A stretch of DNA of 64,000 bases from Sthenelais limicola (taxonomy: Eukaryota; Annelida; Polychaeta; Phyllodocida; Sigalionidae). How positions within the stretch are numbered: position 1 is the first letter of the stretch; every line of letters begins with the position of its first letter. The notes below the pieces were generated by a model. It searched no databases and was not told the DNA's origin. It was given only the letters and a program-made list of their open reading frames with translations. Position numbers and translations under genes: made by a program. This document shows, in pieces, positions 57,801 to 64,000 of this stretch. Location: assembly GCA_942159475.1 (NCBI GenBank), contig OW804098.1, forward strand, positions 6,486,383-6,550,382, written 5' to 3'.

Positions 57801-60800
57801 GGGAGTAAAAAAAAACGAGTTAGACTATCTTTCTCTCTGAGATAAGATTTGTCATATTTCCTCTAAATCTTGAATGTCATTTTTAATTTTAGATTTTACT
57901 CCAAGCAAGATTTTACTAAAGTAACATTGGGGAACTCCTGGAACTCACATTGGATTTAATATATCCTTGCATTTTGAAGGCCTTAGTATAGGGTAGATCA
58001 AGTTACTTTACTGGTTATTACCCATCCAGAAACATTATAAACTTCTTTTTTCCAAAATAAAGATATCAAACTTAAAACACAGAAATGCATATTAGGTGTG
58101 CTAGTGTTCACTATCATTGGAATCAGCTTGATCTCTTTTTAAATAAGGTGATATCTCAAAATCCATATTTTGCGACTTATGACTAATTTTTCTAAAAAGG
58201 ATCACAGATATCATGAGAAAATCAACTTCTTTGCTCATATGTGATGTGTTTCAGGAAAATGAGTCATAAGTCGCAAAATATGGAATTTGAGATACCATTA
58301 TATTTGAAAAGATGATATCAAGCCGATTCCAATGATAGTAAACAGTCTAATAATCTAATAAGTATTTCTAGATTTAAAGTTTCATATTTTCGTTTTTGAA
58401 AAAAAAAAATTCCAATATTTCTGGGGGTCAATAAACAGTAAAATAACCAAATATACTCCATACGATGACCTTTAAAACGCAAGGATATGTTACATAGATT
58501 GTCCTGAAATTTGATACATCGATTGATATAGCTATAAGTGATGAACTCCCCAACGATTAGAACATTCCAATAATATGATCTTGTGAAAAAAACACTTTGA
58601 AAAATATCAATTTTGCGACTTATGACTCATTTTCCTGAAACACATCACATATTCTAATGTAGCGGCCCCAGTGGTAACTTGATATTTAGTGATTTTACCC
58701 ATTTACATGAGGGAAAAAGTAGTTCCACAGTTTAACACTCCATTCAGGGCGCCACTGTTAGTCTACTTCACTAGGTAGCAAAATCTTGCAATGTACATAA
58801 CACAAGTTGGGAGAGGTGTTGTGTACATTTACGGCTATACCTTGTGACGTCACACAACACACTCAGTGCCCTTTTGTGCTAAACGGACCTTTTTCAACTC
58901 AGCTTTCTAAATATGCGCCTGTGAGGGAAGTAAGACACAAATGGAGGTAGAAAATTGGGGCTTTGGTATTGTACTTTGGCTGCATAATGTTTGTTGACCT
59001 AAAAGTCATTTATTGACCCTTTAAGCATAATGTAAGTGGGTCAGATTTATAGCATAGGTAATTTCGAGGTGTACGTCATTTGAATTCTGCTTATGGGTAA
59101 GATTTTCAGAAAATGTACAATTCGCCTTCACCAATCCTCTCAAATGACCCACATTTAAGACAAAAATGAGCTTCAAAATGCAGTTTAACATAACAGAACT
59201 GATACTTTAAATCAATGCGATACCAAATGTACTCAGATATACCTGGCATTCATCATTTTTCAGCCTAATTTAGGAGAATTTCCTAAATGTGTAAAGCTGC
59301 CAATTGTACATTTTCTGAAAATCTGACCCAAGTACTGCAGGGACCACATTCAGGGTACAATGTAAACAGCTACAACCACTACAATAGCCCCCTTTACATA
59401 TTCCATCGCCAGTGCGTACCAGTGACTGCGGGATTAACTTTTACCACTGTGCGCATGCCCAGTCCAGTTGACTCACCTAGCTATGTGGGCCAAACCGTGC
59501 CCCCGTCTGCCAGTGGACGTGCAGGGGTGTGTGTGGCCCTGACCACACGGCCCCTGACCCCCTGCAGCCCGTACACCTATGCTTACTTGTTTTTGTTGAT
59601 ACACCCTTACAAAAGTTGCCATATACTAAAATCTAGCGGATAAAATGTTCTCTTATTAAGCATGACCAATCTTAACATGTCATTTAATAATATTGGATAG
59701 CCTACAGTATTATGCAATAACTCAAATTCTGAGAGAAAAAGGAGAAAGTTAGAAGCCTATGGTTAAAGTGACACTTCTCACTGTTGTTGGCTAGATTATC
59801 GAGTAACGGAATTTCTACTTCCTTTTCTAGTATTTGATTCACCTTACCCTACCTAACTAACTCCTGTGGATATCAAAACTCTAACATTCATATTATATCA
59901 GATATTTGGTAAAACAGTGAGCAAAATCGTTTTGGCTTACCAACCCAAATGTCAAGCTATGTCAGAGTGGCAGTTGGGTTCTGGCATCTGGAGTTACATA
60001 ATGCCAGCCTTGACCAAAGGTCACTGGTAGACTCCTATGTTAAATCTAGTTACATCAATGGTCACCTAAGAGAGTGGGGGCACCACTTGACAGCTACTAT
60101 TCTGTGATTTGAAATCTGGTCTATTCATTACACTTATTCAATGATTATTGAATGAAGAAACAATTTTGGTGCTCCATACTTTAGATATTGTCATAGATAT
60201 CCTATATGGTTACACTGAATAAGTTTCATGTGATTCTGTGACTACTCGTTTTAACTATCTTAGCCACTTTAATACATAAGGCTTCTGTGTGCCTGCCCGC
60301 CTAGCCCATAGCTTGGGCCGTTTCCGCCGCTCTCTGTATGGCGCTGCTGTTAATATGTAAAATGCCCTATAGTACTGTTATTGTTGTTATTATCATTTAC
60401 AGATAACATTCCCAGTGCGTGTGATGAAGTTGTTGGGAGTGAAGTTGCTGGTGGTCACATGTGCCGCAGGAGGGCTTAACCCAGACTACAAAACTGGAGA
60501 TATTACCATCCTGCAGGACCACATCAACCTGCCTGCAATGATGGGCTTGGGCCCTCTCCGTGGACCAAATGATTCCAGGTAATAGACTATTATAGGGGAA
60601 ATAAAGCAAGGCTACTGTGTGTTTAGACTTTCAAGGCAGAGCTATGGGTATCTGAAGCTCACAGTAAGCAAAACCTATGTAAGCTGCACTCTCTGTTAAA
60701 GTTGGTCAAAAACTGTTTGTGGGAAAATACCAGGGGTTGAAATTACCAGGTGGGCAAAGAGCAGGGGTTGAAAGTTCCAGGTGGGAAAATACCATGGGTT

Positions 60801-62440
60801 GAAATTACCAGGTGGGAAAATACCAAGGGTTTAAAAGTTCCAGGTGGGAAAATACCAGGGGTTGAACGTTCCAGGTGGGAAAATACCATGGGTTGAAAGT
60901 TCCAGGTGGGAAAATACCATGGGTTGAAAGTTCCAGGTGGGAAAATACCATGGGTTGAAAGTTCCAGGTGGGAAAATACCAGGGGTTGAAAGTACCAGGT
61001 GGGAAAATACCATGGGTTGAAAGTACGAGGTGGGAAAATACAGGGGGGGGGGGGGGGCGGATGGGATGGATAAGAACTCACACATCTCACTGGTGCCCGC
61101 ACGCTTTTCTAGACTGAACTGACCGTTTTATTACAGGTTTGGACCCCGCTTTCCACCTATGTCTCAAGCTTACTGCCAGGATCTTATTGCTACTGGACGC
61201 CAGGTGGCCAAGAATCTAGGCTATGACAATGTGCATGTGGGAACCTATTATGCACATACAGGGCCAGCCTATGAGTCTGTGGCCGAGATACGAATGGCCA
61301 GACTCATAGGATGTGATGTTCTTGGTAAGTTTCTTTAAATATATTTTTCTTTTTGTTGAATGGAACATATCACTATAATAAAATTTCACAAAATAAAATT
61401 TCTTAAAAAAAAATATTTTACTTGACCTGGGGAAATCAGGAAAAGTTCAGGTTTACCAAAACTTCATGTATGAGTCCCTATGAGTCATTATATGAGTAAC
61501 TCTTGTATAAACATATAACAGCAGCAGAATATTGATAAATCCATTCCTATAAGTCATAATATGAGTAACTCTTGTATAAACATATAATAGCAGCACAATA
61601 TTGATAATCCAGTTGTATAAAATCAATACAAGTTAACTAACAAGTTGGTTGAAGGAGTGTGAATATTGCACGAGTTGCATAGCAACGAGTGCAATATTAT
61701 ATTTATCATATTATTATTTATTTATTATACATGCTTCAATCATGAAAATTAAATAAAATTGAGTCATAGATTTGAATTTTACCGGTAATCTTAATAAAAA
61801 AACAAATTGGTTGTCATGACAATATACACTATGTGTATATACACTATACAATAATTATGCACTATGTGTAAATCACTCTAGATACATCGTTTTCAGAGCA
61901 ATGCATGTATACTAAGTCATAATATGAGTAACTCTTGTATAAACATATAATTCCAGCAGAATATTGATACATTTAGTCCTATGAGTCATAATATGAGTAA
62001 CTCTTGTATAAACATATGTAACAGCAACAGAATATTGATACATTCAGTCCTATAAGTCATAATATGAGTAACTCTTGTATAAATATATAACAGCAGCAGA
62101 ATATTGATACATTTAGTCCTATGAGAGTCATGATATGAGTAACTCTTGCATAAACATATATAACACCTGCAGAATATTGATACATTCAGTCCTATATGGG
62201 TAGATCTGGTAAGATTTTGTTTGTTATACTCTAGGTATGAGCACGGCGGCTGAGGTGACAGTAGCAGTACACATGGGCATGAAAGTGTTCGGTATGGCCA
62301 CGGTCACAAATATGTGTGTGACAGAATACAATGTAAATGAAGGCCATGCTAACTGTCAGGAGGTACTAGATGTCGGCAAGGCCAAGGCACCCCAACTGTC
62401 AAACTTCATATTTAGCGTTATAGAGGAAGCTCAGATATGA
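45657..62440 (+). CDS. PNP: Purine nucleoside phosphorylase, five exons (288 aa)
   Basis: Joined exons 45657-45849, 48723-48826, 60403-60578, 61137-61324 and 62235-62440 give 867 bp, that is 288 residues (the human enzyme has 289). All junctions are GT/AG and phases match (1, 0, 2, 1). Motifs: LICGSGLG (phosphate loop), [54 protein letters not shown] with the catalytic Glu, GMSTAAEV, and VTN, whose Asn sets 6-oxopurine preference. It phosphorolyses inosine and guanosine to base plus ribose-1-phosphate in purine salvage, as a cytosolic trimer. Oddities are Tyr for Phe before the Glu, Met for Lys after the Asn, and Cys where human His257 contacts the 5'-hydroxyl, with a one-residue insertion. 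Intron 2 is 11.6 kb and full of mobile DNA. Confidence 0.93.
45850..46583. other. PNP intron 2, first part: nothing recognised
   Basis: The sequence between exon 1 and the next MITE shows no gene. (Introns are numbered here by the exon pair; this is the exon 1-2 intron.). Confidence 0.5.
46584..46748 (-). mobile_element. MITE-1 copy, subfamily B, diverged and truncated
   Basis: Left end GGGTGAAGTCCCCCAAACAATG is strongly diverged. The core is recognisable through CTCGAATTTACCTAGTAG, and then it is lost. Confidence 0.65.
47005..47050 (-). mobile_element. LINE/SINE tail with (TCTAAA)n end
   Basis: ATTTAGATTTAGATTTAGAT followed by AAAACTTTTATTGCAATATT on +, read on minus as AATAAAAGTTT plus TCTAAA repeats. 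Confidence 0.4.
47115..47686 (+). mobile_element. MITE-1 copy, subfamily B, split by MITE-5
   Basis: Left end to GTACAA at 47140, then a 345-bp insert (47141-47485). The MITE resumes at TTGACAGCTGTACACATTTAG and ends CTGAAAATCTGACCC. Confidence 0.85.
47141..47485 (+). mobile_element. MITE-5, copy 1 (345 bp)
   Basis: Inverted ends TAGGGGAGTTGCATG and CATAGTTGAGGGG-type complement (CTATGCAACTCCCCTA). Homologous along its length to 51203-51546 (shared words ACAGTGCATC, CATGCGAATCA, AAAATGGCGGCTATGCAA). TA is probably the target duplication. Confidence 0.85.
47687..48722. other. Exon 1-2 intron, remainder: nothing recognised
   Basis: No gene recognised. A stretch at 48280-48360 with ACTCTCGTACCTTCGTCAGG may be a diverged repeat. 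Confidence 0.4.
48723..48826 (+). CDS. PNP: PNP exon 2
   Basis: Acceptor TTTATTGCTCAG at 48722, donor GTACTTAC at 48827. It encodes [20 protein letters not shown] through [12 protein letters not shown], with the His of FHLYEG that contributes to the active site of the neighbouring subunit region. Confidence 0.93.
48913..49387 (+). mobile_element. Solo LTR (475 bp)
   Basis: Begins TGTAGTG and ends CACTACA. It is flanked by a 4-bp direct repeat CCAA (48909-48912 and 49388-49391). A polyadenylation signal AATAAA lies near 49309. The interior has no second LTR, primer site or coding region, so it is a solo LTR. It lies in the PNP exon 2-3 intron in sense orientation. Short TG...CA inverted ends and a 4-bp duplication fit a gypsy-type element, but the family is not identified. 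The open frame at 49054-49434 is incidental. Confidence 0.75.
49566..49800 (+). mobile_element. MITE-1 copy, subfamily B
   Basis: Full length, 235 bp, left end GGGTCAGATTATCAGAAAAT. Confidence 0.9.
50067..50560 (-). mobile_element. Probable LINE 3' fragment with (ATT)n tail
   Basis: On the minus strand the sequence ends AATAAAAGAATTTTATCATTATTATTATT, a LINE-like 3' end. Upstream, minus frames contain weak Lys-rich coding ([16 protein letters not shown]). No decisive motif. Confidence 0.4.
50804..51038 (-). mobile_element. MITE-1 copy, subfamily B
   Basis: Full length, 235 bp. Confidence 0.9.
51203..51546 (+). mobile_element. MITE-5, copy 2 (344 bp)
   Basis: Starts TAGGGGAGTTGCATGTCTCA and ends CTATGCAAATCCCCAA. 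Homologous to 47141-47485 in the same orientation. Confidence 0.85.
51842..52100 (+). pseudogene. LINE ORF2 C-terminus, decayed copy 1
   Basis: The open frame to about 52067 includes [20 protein letters not shown] and [12 protein letters not shown]. This is the YYGxxxWNxLP...FxxxIK tail of CR1-like reverse transcriptases. Confidence 0.6.
52270..53575 (+). pseudogene. LINE reverse transcriptase, decayed copy 2
   Basis: Multiple frameshifts and stops, but the RT order is clear. [20 protein letters not shown] starts near 52309, YADD is at 52407-52418 followed by MVLFYS, then [13 protein letters not shown] near 52650. Next come [15 protein letters not shown], a helical thumb, and the C-terminal [19 protein letters not shown]. 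The 3' UTR ends AATAAAGTATTTTTCAATTC at 53547-53567, giving the (TTCAA)n tail type. It lies in the PNP exon 2-3 intron in sense orientation. Confidence 0.8.
53647..53740. mobile_element. MITE-2 fragment, left end only
   Basis: Starts TGTGATGTGTTTCAGGAAAA, continues about 90 bp into the core, and is cut at the hairpin repeat at 53748. Confidence 0.8.
53748..53805. repeat. Perfect three-way-junction palindrome with GAA loops
   Basis: The outer arms AAGGTTTCCC (53748-53757) and GGGAAACCTT (53796-53805) enclose two perfect hairpins: CCGCC-GAA-GGCGG (53758-53770) and TACGAGCGCC-GAA-GGCGCTCGTA (53771-53793). Both loops are C-GAA-G, the unusually stable DNA triloop. Function unknown; probably the end of a foldback-type element. 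Confidence 0.9.
53806..54560. repeat. Three diverged tandem units of about 210 bp
   Basis: CGCTATTTCTACTCGAAAT-like words followed by CATGCTTTTCTACCCC-like words recur at about 53950, 54168 and 54372, marking a diverged tandem repeat. The GC-rich start at 53820-53935 is continuous with the hairpin element. Confidence 0.55.
54872..54901. repeat. Perfect 13-bp hairpin
   Basis: CGCTGCTCCGTGC, loop CTAC, GCACGGAGCAGCG. No T run follows on either strand, so a terminator-like role is not suggested. Confidence 0.85.
54902..55950. other. GC-richer intronic block, no gene supported
   Basis: GC content is higher than in the surrounding DNA and G-rich stretches occur at 54905-54935 and 55768-55788. 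A partial similarity links 54905-55110 to 55750-55900 (G-rich tract, then GTACATAGCCTAA-like and CTCTGGACAACG-like words). Open frames have no recognisable domain. Confidence 0.4.
56107..56212. repeat. ACCGGT-rich short tandem repeats
   Basis: GGACCGGTACCGGACCGGTA is followed by three units of GACCGGGGCTCCGAT at about 56160-56206. Confidence 0.8.
56213..56600 (+). repeat. Tandem duplication of about 205 bp
   Basis: ATGTCTAAAATTATGTCCGA through CAATCGTTGGTAAAGT at 56216-56378 is repeated with about 10% divergence at 56424-56588. Confidence 0.85.
56700..57035 (+). repeat. Direct repeat, GGGTGGTAATCAGGGGCAAC
   Basis: Blocks of about 85 bp at about 56703-56785 and about 56946-57033 share GGGTGGTAATCAGGGGCAAC and TGCTTAAATATATG-like ends. 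Confidence 0.75.
57036..57925. other. Exon 2-3 intron: nothing recognised
   Basis: AT-rich sequence without motif-bearing frames or repeats I recognise. Confidence 0.4.
57926..58206. mobile_element. MITE-2 copy, right part only
   Basis: Core words (AATATATCCTTGC, AACATTATAAACTTC) and the right end TTTTGCGACTTATGACTAAT are present. The left inverted repeat is lost or degenerate. Confidence 0.65.
58240..58649. mobile_element. MITE-2 copy
   Basis: Full length, 410 bp, both inverted repeats intact, flanked by AT-rich TATT/ATAT. Confidence 0.9.
58650..59094. other. Exon 2-3 intron: nothing recognised
   Basis: No recognisable gene. A short MITE-1-like word GGGTCAGATTTATAGC occurs at about 59038. 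Confidence 0.4.
59095..59329 (-). mobile_element. MITE-1 copy, subfamily A
   Basis: Full length, 235 bp, left end GGGTAAGATTTTCAGAAAAT. Confidence 0.9.
59384..60377 (+). mobile_element. Element X, filled copy carrying the TTAA MITE
   Basis: About 488 bp of element X (same family as 6122-6610, reverse orientation) plus a 502-bp TTAA-flanked insertion at 59767-60268. Ends read AATAGCCCCCTTTACATATT and, in complement, ATAGGGCATTTTACATATTA. It finishes 25 bp before PNP exon 3, so it has displaced the normal intron end, including any distant branch-point context. The open frame at 59287-59643 is a shadow. Confidence 0.8.
59767..60268 (-). mobile_element. TTAA-flanked MITE, copy 2 (502 bp)
   Basis: Flanked by TTAA at 59763-59766 and 60269-60272, ends AGTGACACTTCTCACTG and the complement of AGTGGCTAAGATAG. 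The empty site is seen in the other element X copy near 6220. Confidence 0.9.
60403..60578 (+). CDS. PNP: PNP exon 3
   Basis: Acceptor ATTATCATTTACAG at 60402, donor GTAATAG at 60579 (phase 2). It encodes [18 protein letters not shown], then [20 protein letters not shown] and LRGPNDSR. Confidence 0.93.
60719..61044 (+). repeat. 31-bp minisatellite in a PNP intron
   Basis: About eleven units of CCAGGTGGGAAAATACCATG + GGTTGAAAGTT, ending in a G run at 61044-61060. Open frames across it (for example 61102-60743 minus) are repeat artefacts. Confidence 0.95.
61137..61324 (+). CDS. PNP: PNP exon 4
   Basis: Acceptor TTTTATTACAG at 61136, donor GTAAGTTT at 61325. It encodes [15 protein letters not shown] through [18 protein letters not shown], including the purine-binding Glu. 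Confidence 0.93.
61440..62200 (+). repeat. About 75-80-bp tandem repeat, interrupted
   Basis: Units with TATGAGTAACTCTTGTATAA + ACATATAACAGCAGCAGAAT + ATTGATACATTCAGTCCTAT occur near 61490, 61560, 61920, 61990, 62065 and 62130. The array is split by the repeat at about 61620-61905. Located in the PNP exon 4-5 intron. Confidence 0.85.
61620..61905 (+). repeat. Dispersed repeat with GAATATTGC hairpin, copy 2
   Basis: Homologous to 21566-21890. The hairpin at 61662-61698 has a 10-bp outer stem, an internal GA/GA opposition and a 5-bp inner stem with an ATA loop. It sits inside the tandem repeat at 61440-62200. Confidence 0.75.
62235..62440 (+). CDS. PNP: PNP exon 5 (end)
   Basis: Acceptor TTATACTCTAG at 62234. 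It encodes [20 protein letters not shown], then VTNMCVTEY, the ANCQEVL segment and the C-terminus ...SVIEEAQI, stop TGA 62438-62440. Confidence 0.93.
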
Positions 62441-62701
62441 ATACTTAACTCATCAAATATGACCTCATTATATACTTGAACACTGTCTTTCGGCTGCCAG
62501 TTTTTATAATTAATTGTTGTTATAAATTGATGACTAAATGAAAAATTAGATAGCTACAAAATGTAAAAATGTAAAGATTTTCTAGTAAAAGGGTGAAGAT
62601 ACTCTTTGAAAATGTAAAGATACTCCAGTAGAAGGGTTTCTAATAGAAACAAAGTTACAGACTTGTTCTGTTCCGCAGAATTGTGTCTAAATAGACTATA
62701 T
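62441..62701 (+). other. PNP 3' UTR region
   Basis: AT-rich sequence after the PNP stop. No exact AATAAA before the next MITE, so the polyadenylation site cannot be placed. Confidence 0.5.
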
Positions 62702-63113
62702 TTGATGTGTTTCAGGAAAATGAGTCATAAGTCGCAAAATTGATATTTTTCAACGTGTTTTTTTCACAAGATCTCATAATTGGAATGTTCTAATTTTTGG
62801 CGGGTTAATCACTTGTAGCTATATCAATCGATGTATCAAATGTCAGCATAATCTATGTAATATATATCCTTTCGTTTTGAAGGTCCTCATATGGACTACA
62901 TTTAGTTACCTTATACTGTTTATTGACCCCCAGAAATATTGGAAACTTTTTTTTCAAAAACGAAAATATCAAACTTTAAATCTAGAAATATTTATTAGAT
63001 TATTAGACTGTTTACTATCATTGGAATCCGCTTGATCTCATCTTTTCAAATATGGTAATATCTCAAAATCCATTTTTTGCGACTTATGACTCATTTTCCT
63101 GAAACACATCTCA
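62702..63113. mobile_element. MITE-2 copy
   Basis: Full length, about 412 bp. It lies about 260 bp after the PNP stop codon and may fall within the 3' UTR. Confidence 0.9.
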
Positions 63114-63394
63114 TATTTGATCACTTATTATAAAGAAAATATCTCTTGAAACTCAAGTGAATGTAGATGTAAATTTCAATTTTACCTAACCAATGATTTT
63201 GAATATGTACCTACACTGTCTTTATATTAACTACACTGTCATTATCTCATATTATAATATGATTTAAAAGGGATACCAGGAAGATCTCATCGTAGAAACT
63301 ACATTGAGAGCGGCTATTCCTTTTCAGTATTGCATTAAAACAGAAATGTATAGTGTAGAAGGGGGATTGGGGAGCGGTGGTGAATGATGTATAT

Positions 63395-63629
63395 GGGTCA
63401 GATCGCCAGAAAATGTACAATTCGCCTTCACCAATCCTCTCAAATAACCTACATTTAAGACAAAAATGAGCTTCAAAATGTAGTTTAACATAACAGAACT
63501 GATACTTTGAATCAATGTGATACCAAATATACTCAGATATACGCGGTAATCATCATTTTTCAACCTAATTTAGCAGAATTTCCTAAATGTGTAGAGCTGC
63601 CAATTGTACATTTTCTGACGATCTGGCCC
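63395..63629 (-). mobile_element. MITE-1 copy with matched variant ends
   Basis: Full length, subfamily A. Left end GGGTCAGATCGCCAGAAAAT and right end (complement) GGGCCAGATCGTCAGAAAAT share the ATCG variant. Confidence 0.9.
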
Positions 63630-64000
63630 ATATTGGGCACATTTGTCTGCCGCTTGGGACACTAGGGTTCCACATTGTGAGTGGAGACAGGACCATGGGG
63701 GGAGGGAGTATAAGGGTGGGATCTGGGGTAAGGGCAGTTGGTGCCCAGGCAGGGTCAGTAGAAGAACTCCCCAAGAACGACAATAAATAAAAGAAAGCAA
63801 GGTCGCTAACAGTACTTTTACATCGTTGTCTAATCTTCTTTGGAGAGATAGCCGCTACTCAGCCCTGCTGGGCATTTGTCCCCCAACCAACTCAAGTTAA
63901 TAATATAAGTCCACAGAGAACCTTGGGTGGTGCGATCCCCACACAAAGAAGGATACAGCCTCTATTATTTGTCCCCCGAATACCCCAAAATATTAACCTA
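63630..64000. other. No gene seen at the window end
   Basis: G-rich then AT-rich sequence without a motif-bearing frame. Confidence 0.4.

Noticed and set aside
60743..61102. Minus-strand Pro/Phe-rich open frames
   Set aside because: They follow the 31-bp minisatellite period exactly; two frames are open and both are repeat artefacts.
1..64000. CRISPR arrays, operons, ribosome-binding sites
   Set aside because: The tandem arrays have no spacer diversity, genes have introns and there is no prokaryotic organisation.
1..64000. tRNA or rRNA genes
   Set aside because: I looked for A/B-box pairs and rRNA words by eye and saw none I could support. A tRNAscan-SE run would be decisive.

Overview
This is eukaryotic, AT-rich, repeat-dominated DNA. 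Genes have canonical GT/AG introns, and the window holds non-LTR retrotransposons, DNA transposons and dozens of short inverted-repeat elements. It looks like an invertebrate animal. A marine lophotrochozoan such as a mollusc would fit the mix of CR1-like LINEs with pentanucleotide tails, MITEs and minisatellites, but that placement is a guess. Only two ordinary host genes are supported. A five-exon purine nucleoside phosphorylase gene runs on + from 45657 to 62440 and encodes 288 residues. A family 32-type sugar transferase with a DXD motif is read from one long + exon at 35758-36951.

Layout. 1-9.2 kb: a CT-rich minisatellite, the first copies of two abundant MITE families (called MITE-1 and MITE-2 here), and a giant palindromic element at 4753-7385 with another element inserted in its right arm. 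9-13.8 kb: nested MITE-1 copies, a T-rich minisatellite, a LINE tail and a 500-bp TTAA-flanked element. 14.2-18.4 kb: a Gag-like reading frame split by a 3285-bp CACTA-type transposon with a perfect GTT target duplication. 19.8-21 kb: an 82-bp satellite. 22.7-27.8 kb: MITE-2 copies, a LINE 3' end and a direct/inverted repeat cluster. 28.3-35.1 kb: a large LINE on the minus strand. 35.8-37 kb: the glycosyltransferase. 37-45.6 kb: MITEs, a 14-bp minisatellite split by a LINE 3' end, and more LINE debris. 45.6-62.4 kb: the PNP gene, whose introns hold MITEs, a solo LTR, decayed LINEs, hairpin DNA and minisatellites. 62.4-64 kb: one copy each of MITE-2 and MITE-1.

The most unusual system is the LINE at 28.3-35.1 kb. 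Its ORF1 couples an RNA-binding-type LINE ORF1 module to a NADAR domain, the ADP-ribose glycosidase family known to reverse guanine ADP-ribosylation. A separate small ORF encodes an SGNH-type esterase with its Ser and Asp/His motifs. A spacer of about 950 bp follows with four copies of one palindrome, and then an intact endonuclease/reverse transcriptase ORF2. This copy's ORF1 carries one in-frame TAG and one frameshift, whereas the NADAR part, the esterase and ORF2 are open.

Mobile DNA explains most of the window. About 30 copies or fragments of MITE-1 and 13 of MITE-2 were counted by eye, and several nested insertions give relative ages. Coordinates of repeats are good to a few bases at clean inverted-repeat ends and to tens of bases where ends are decayed.
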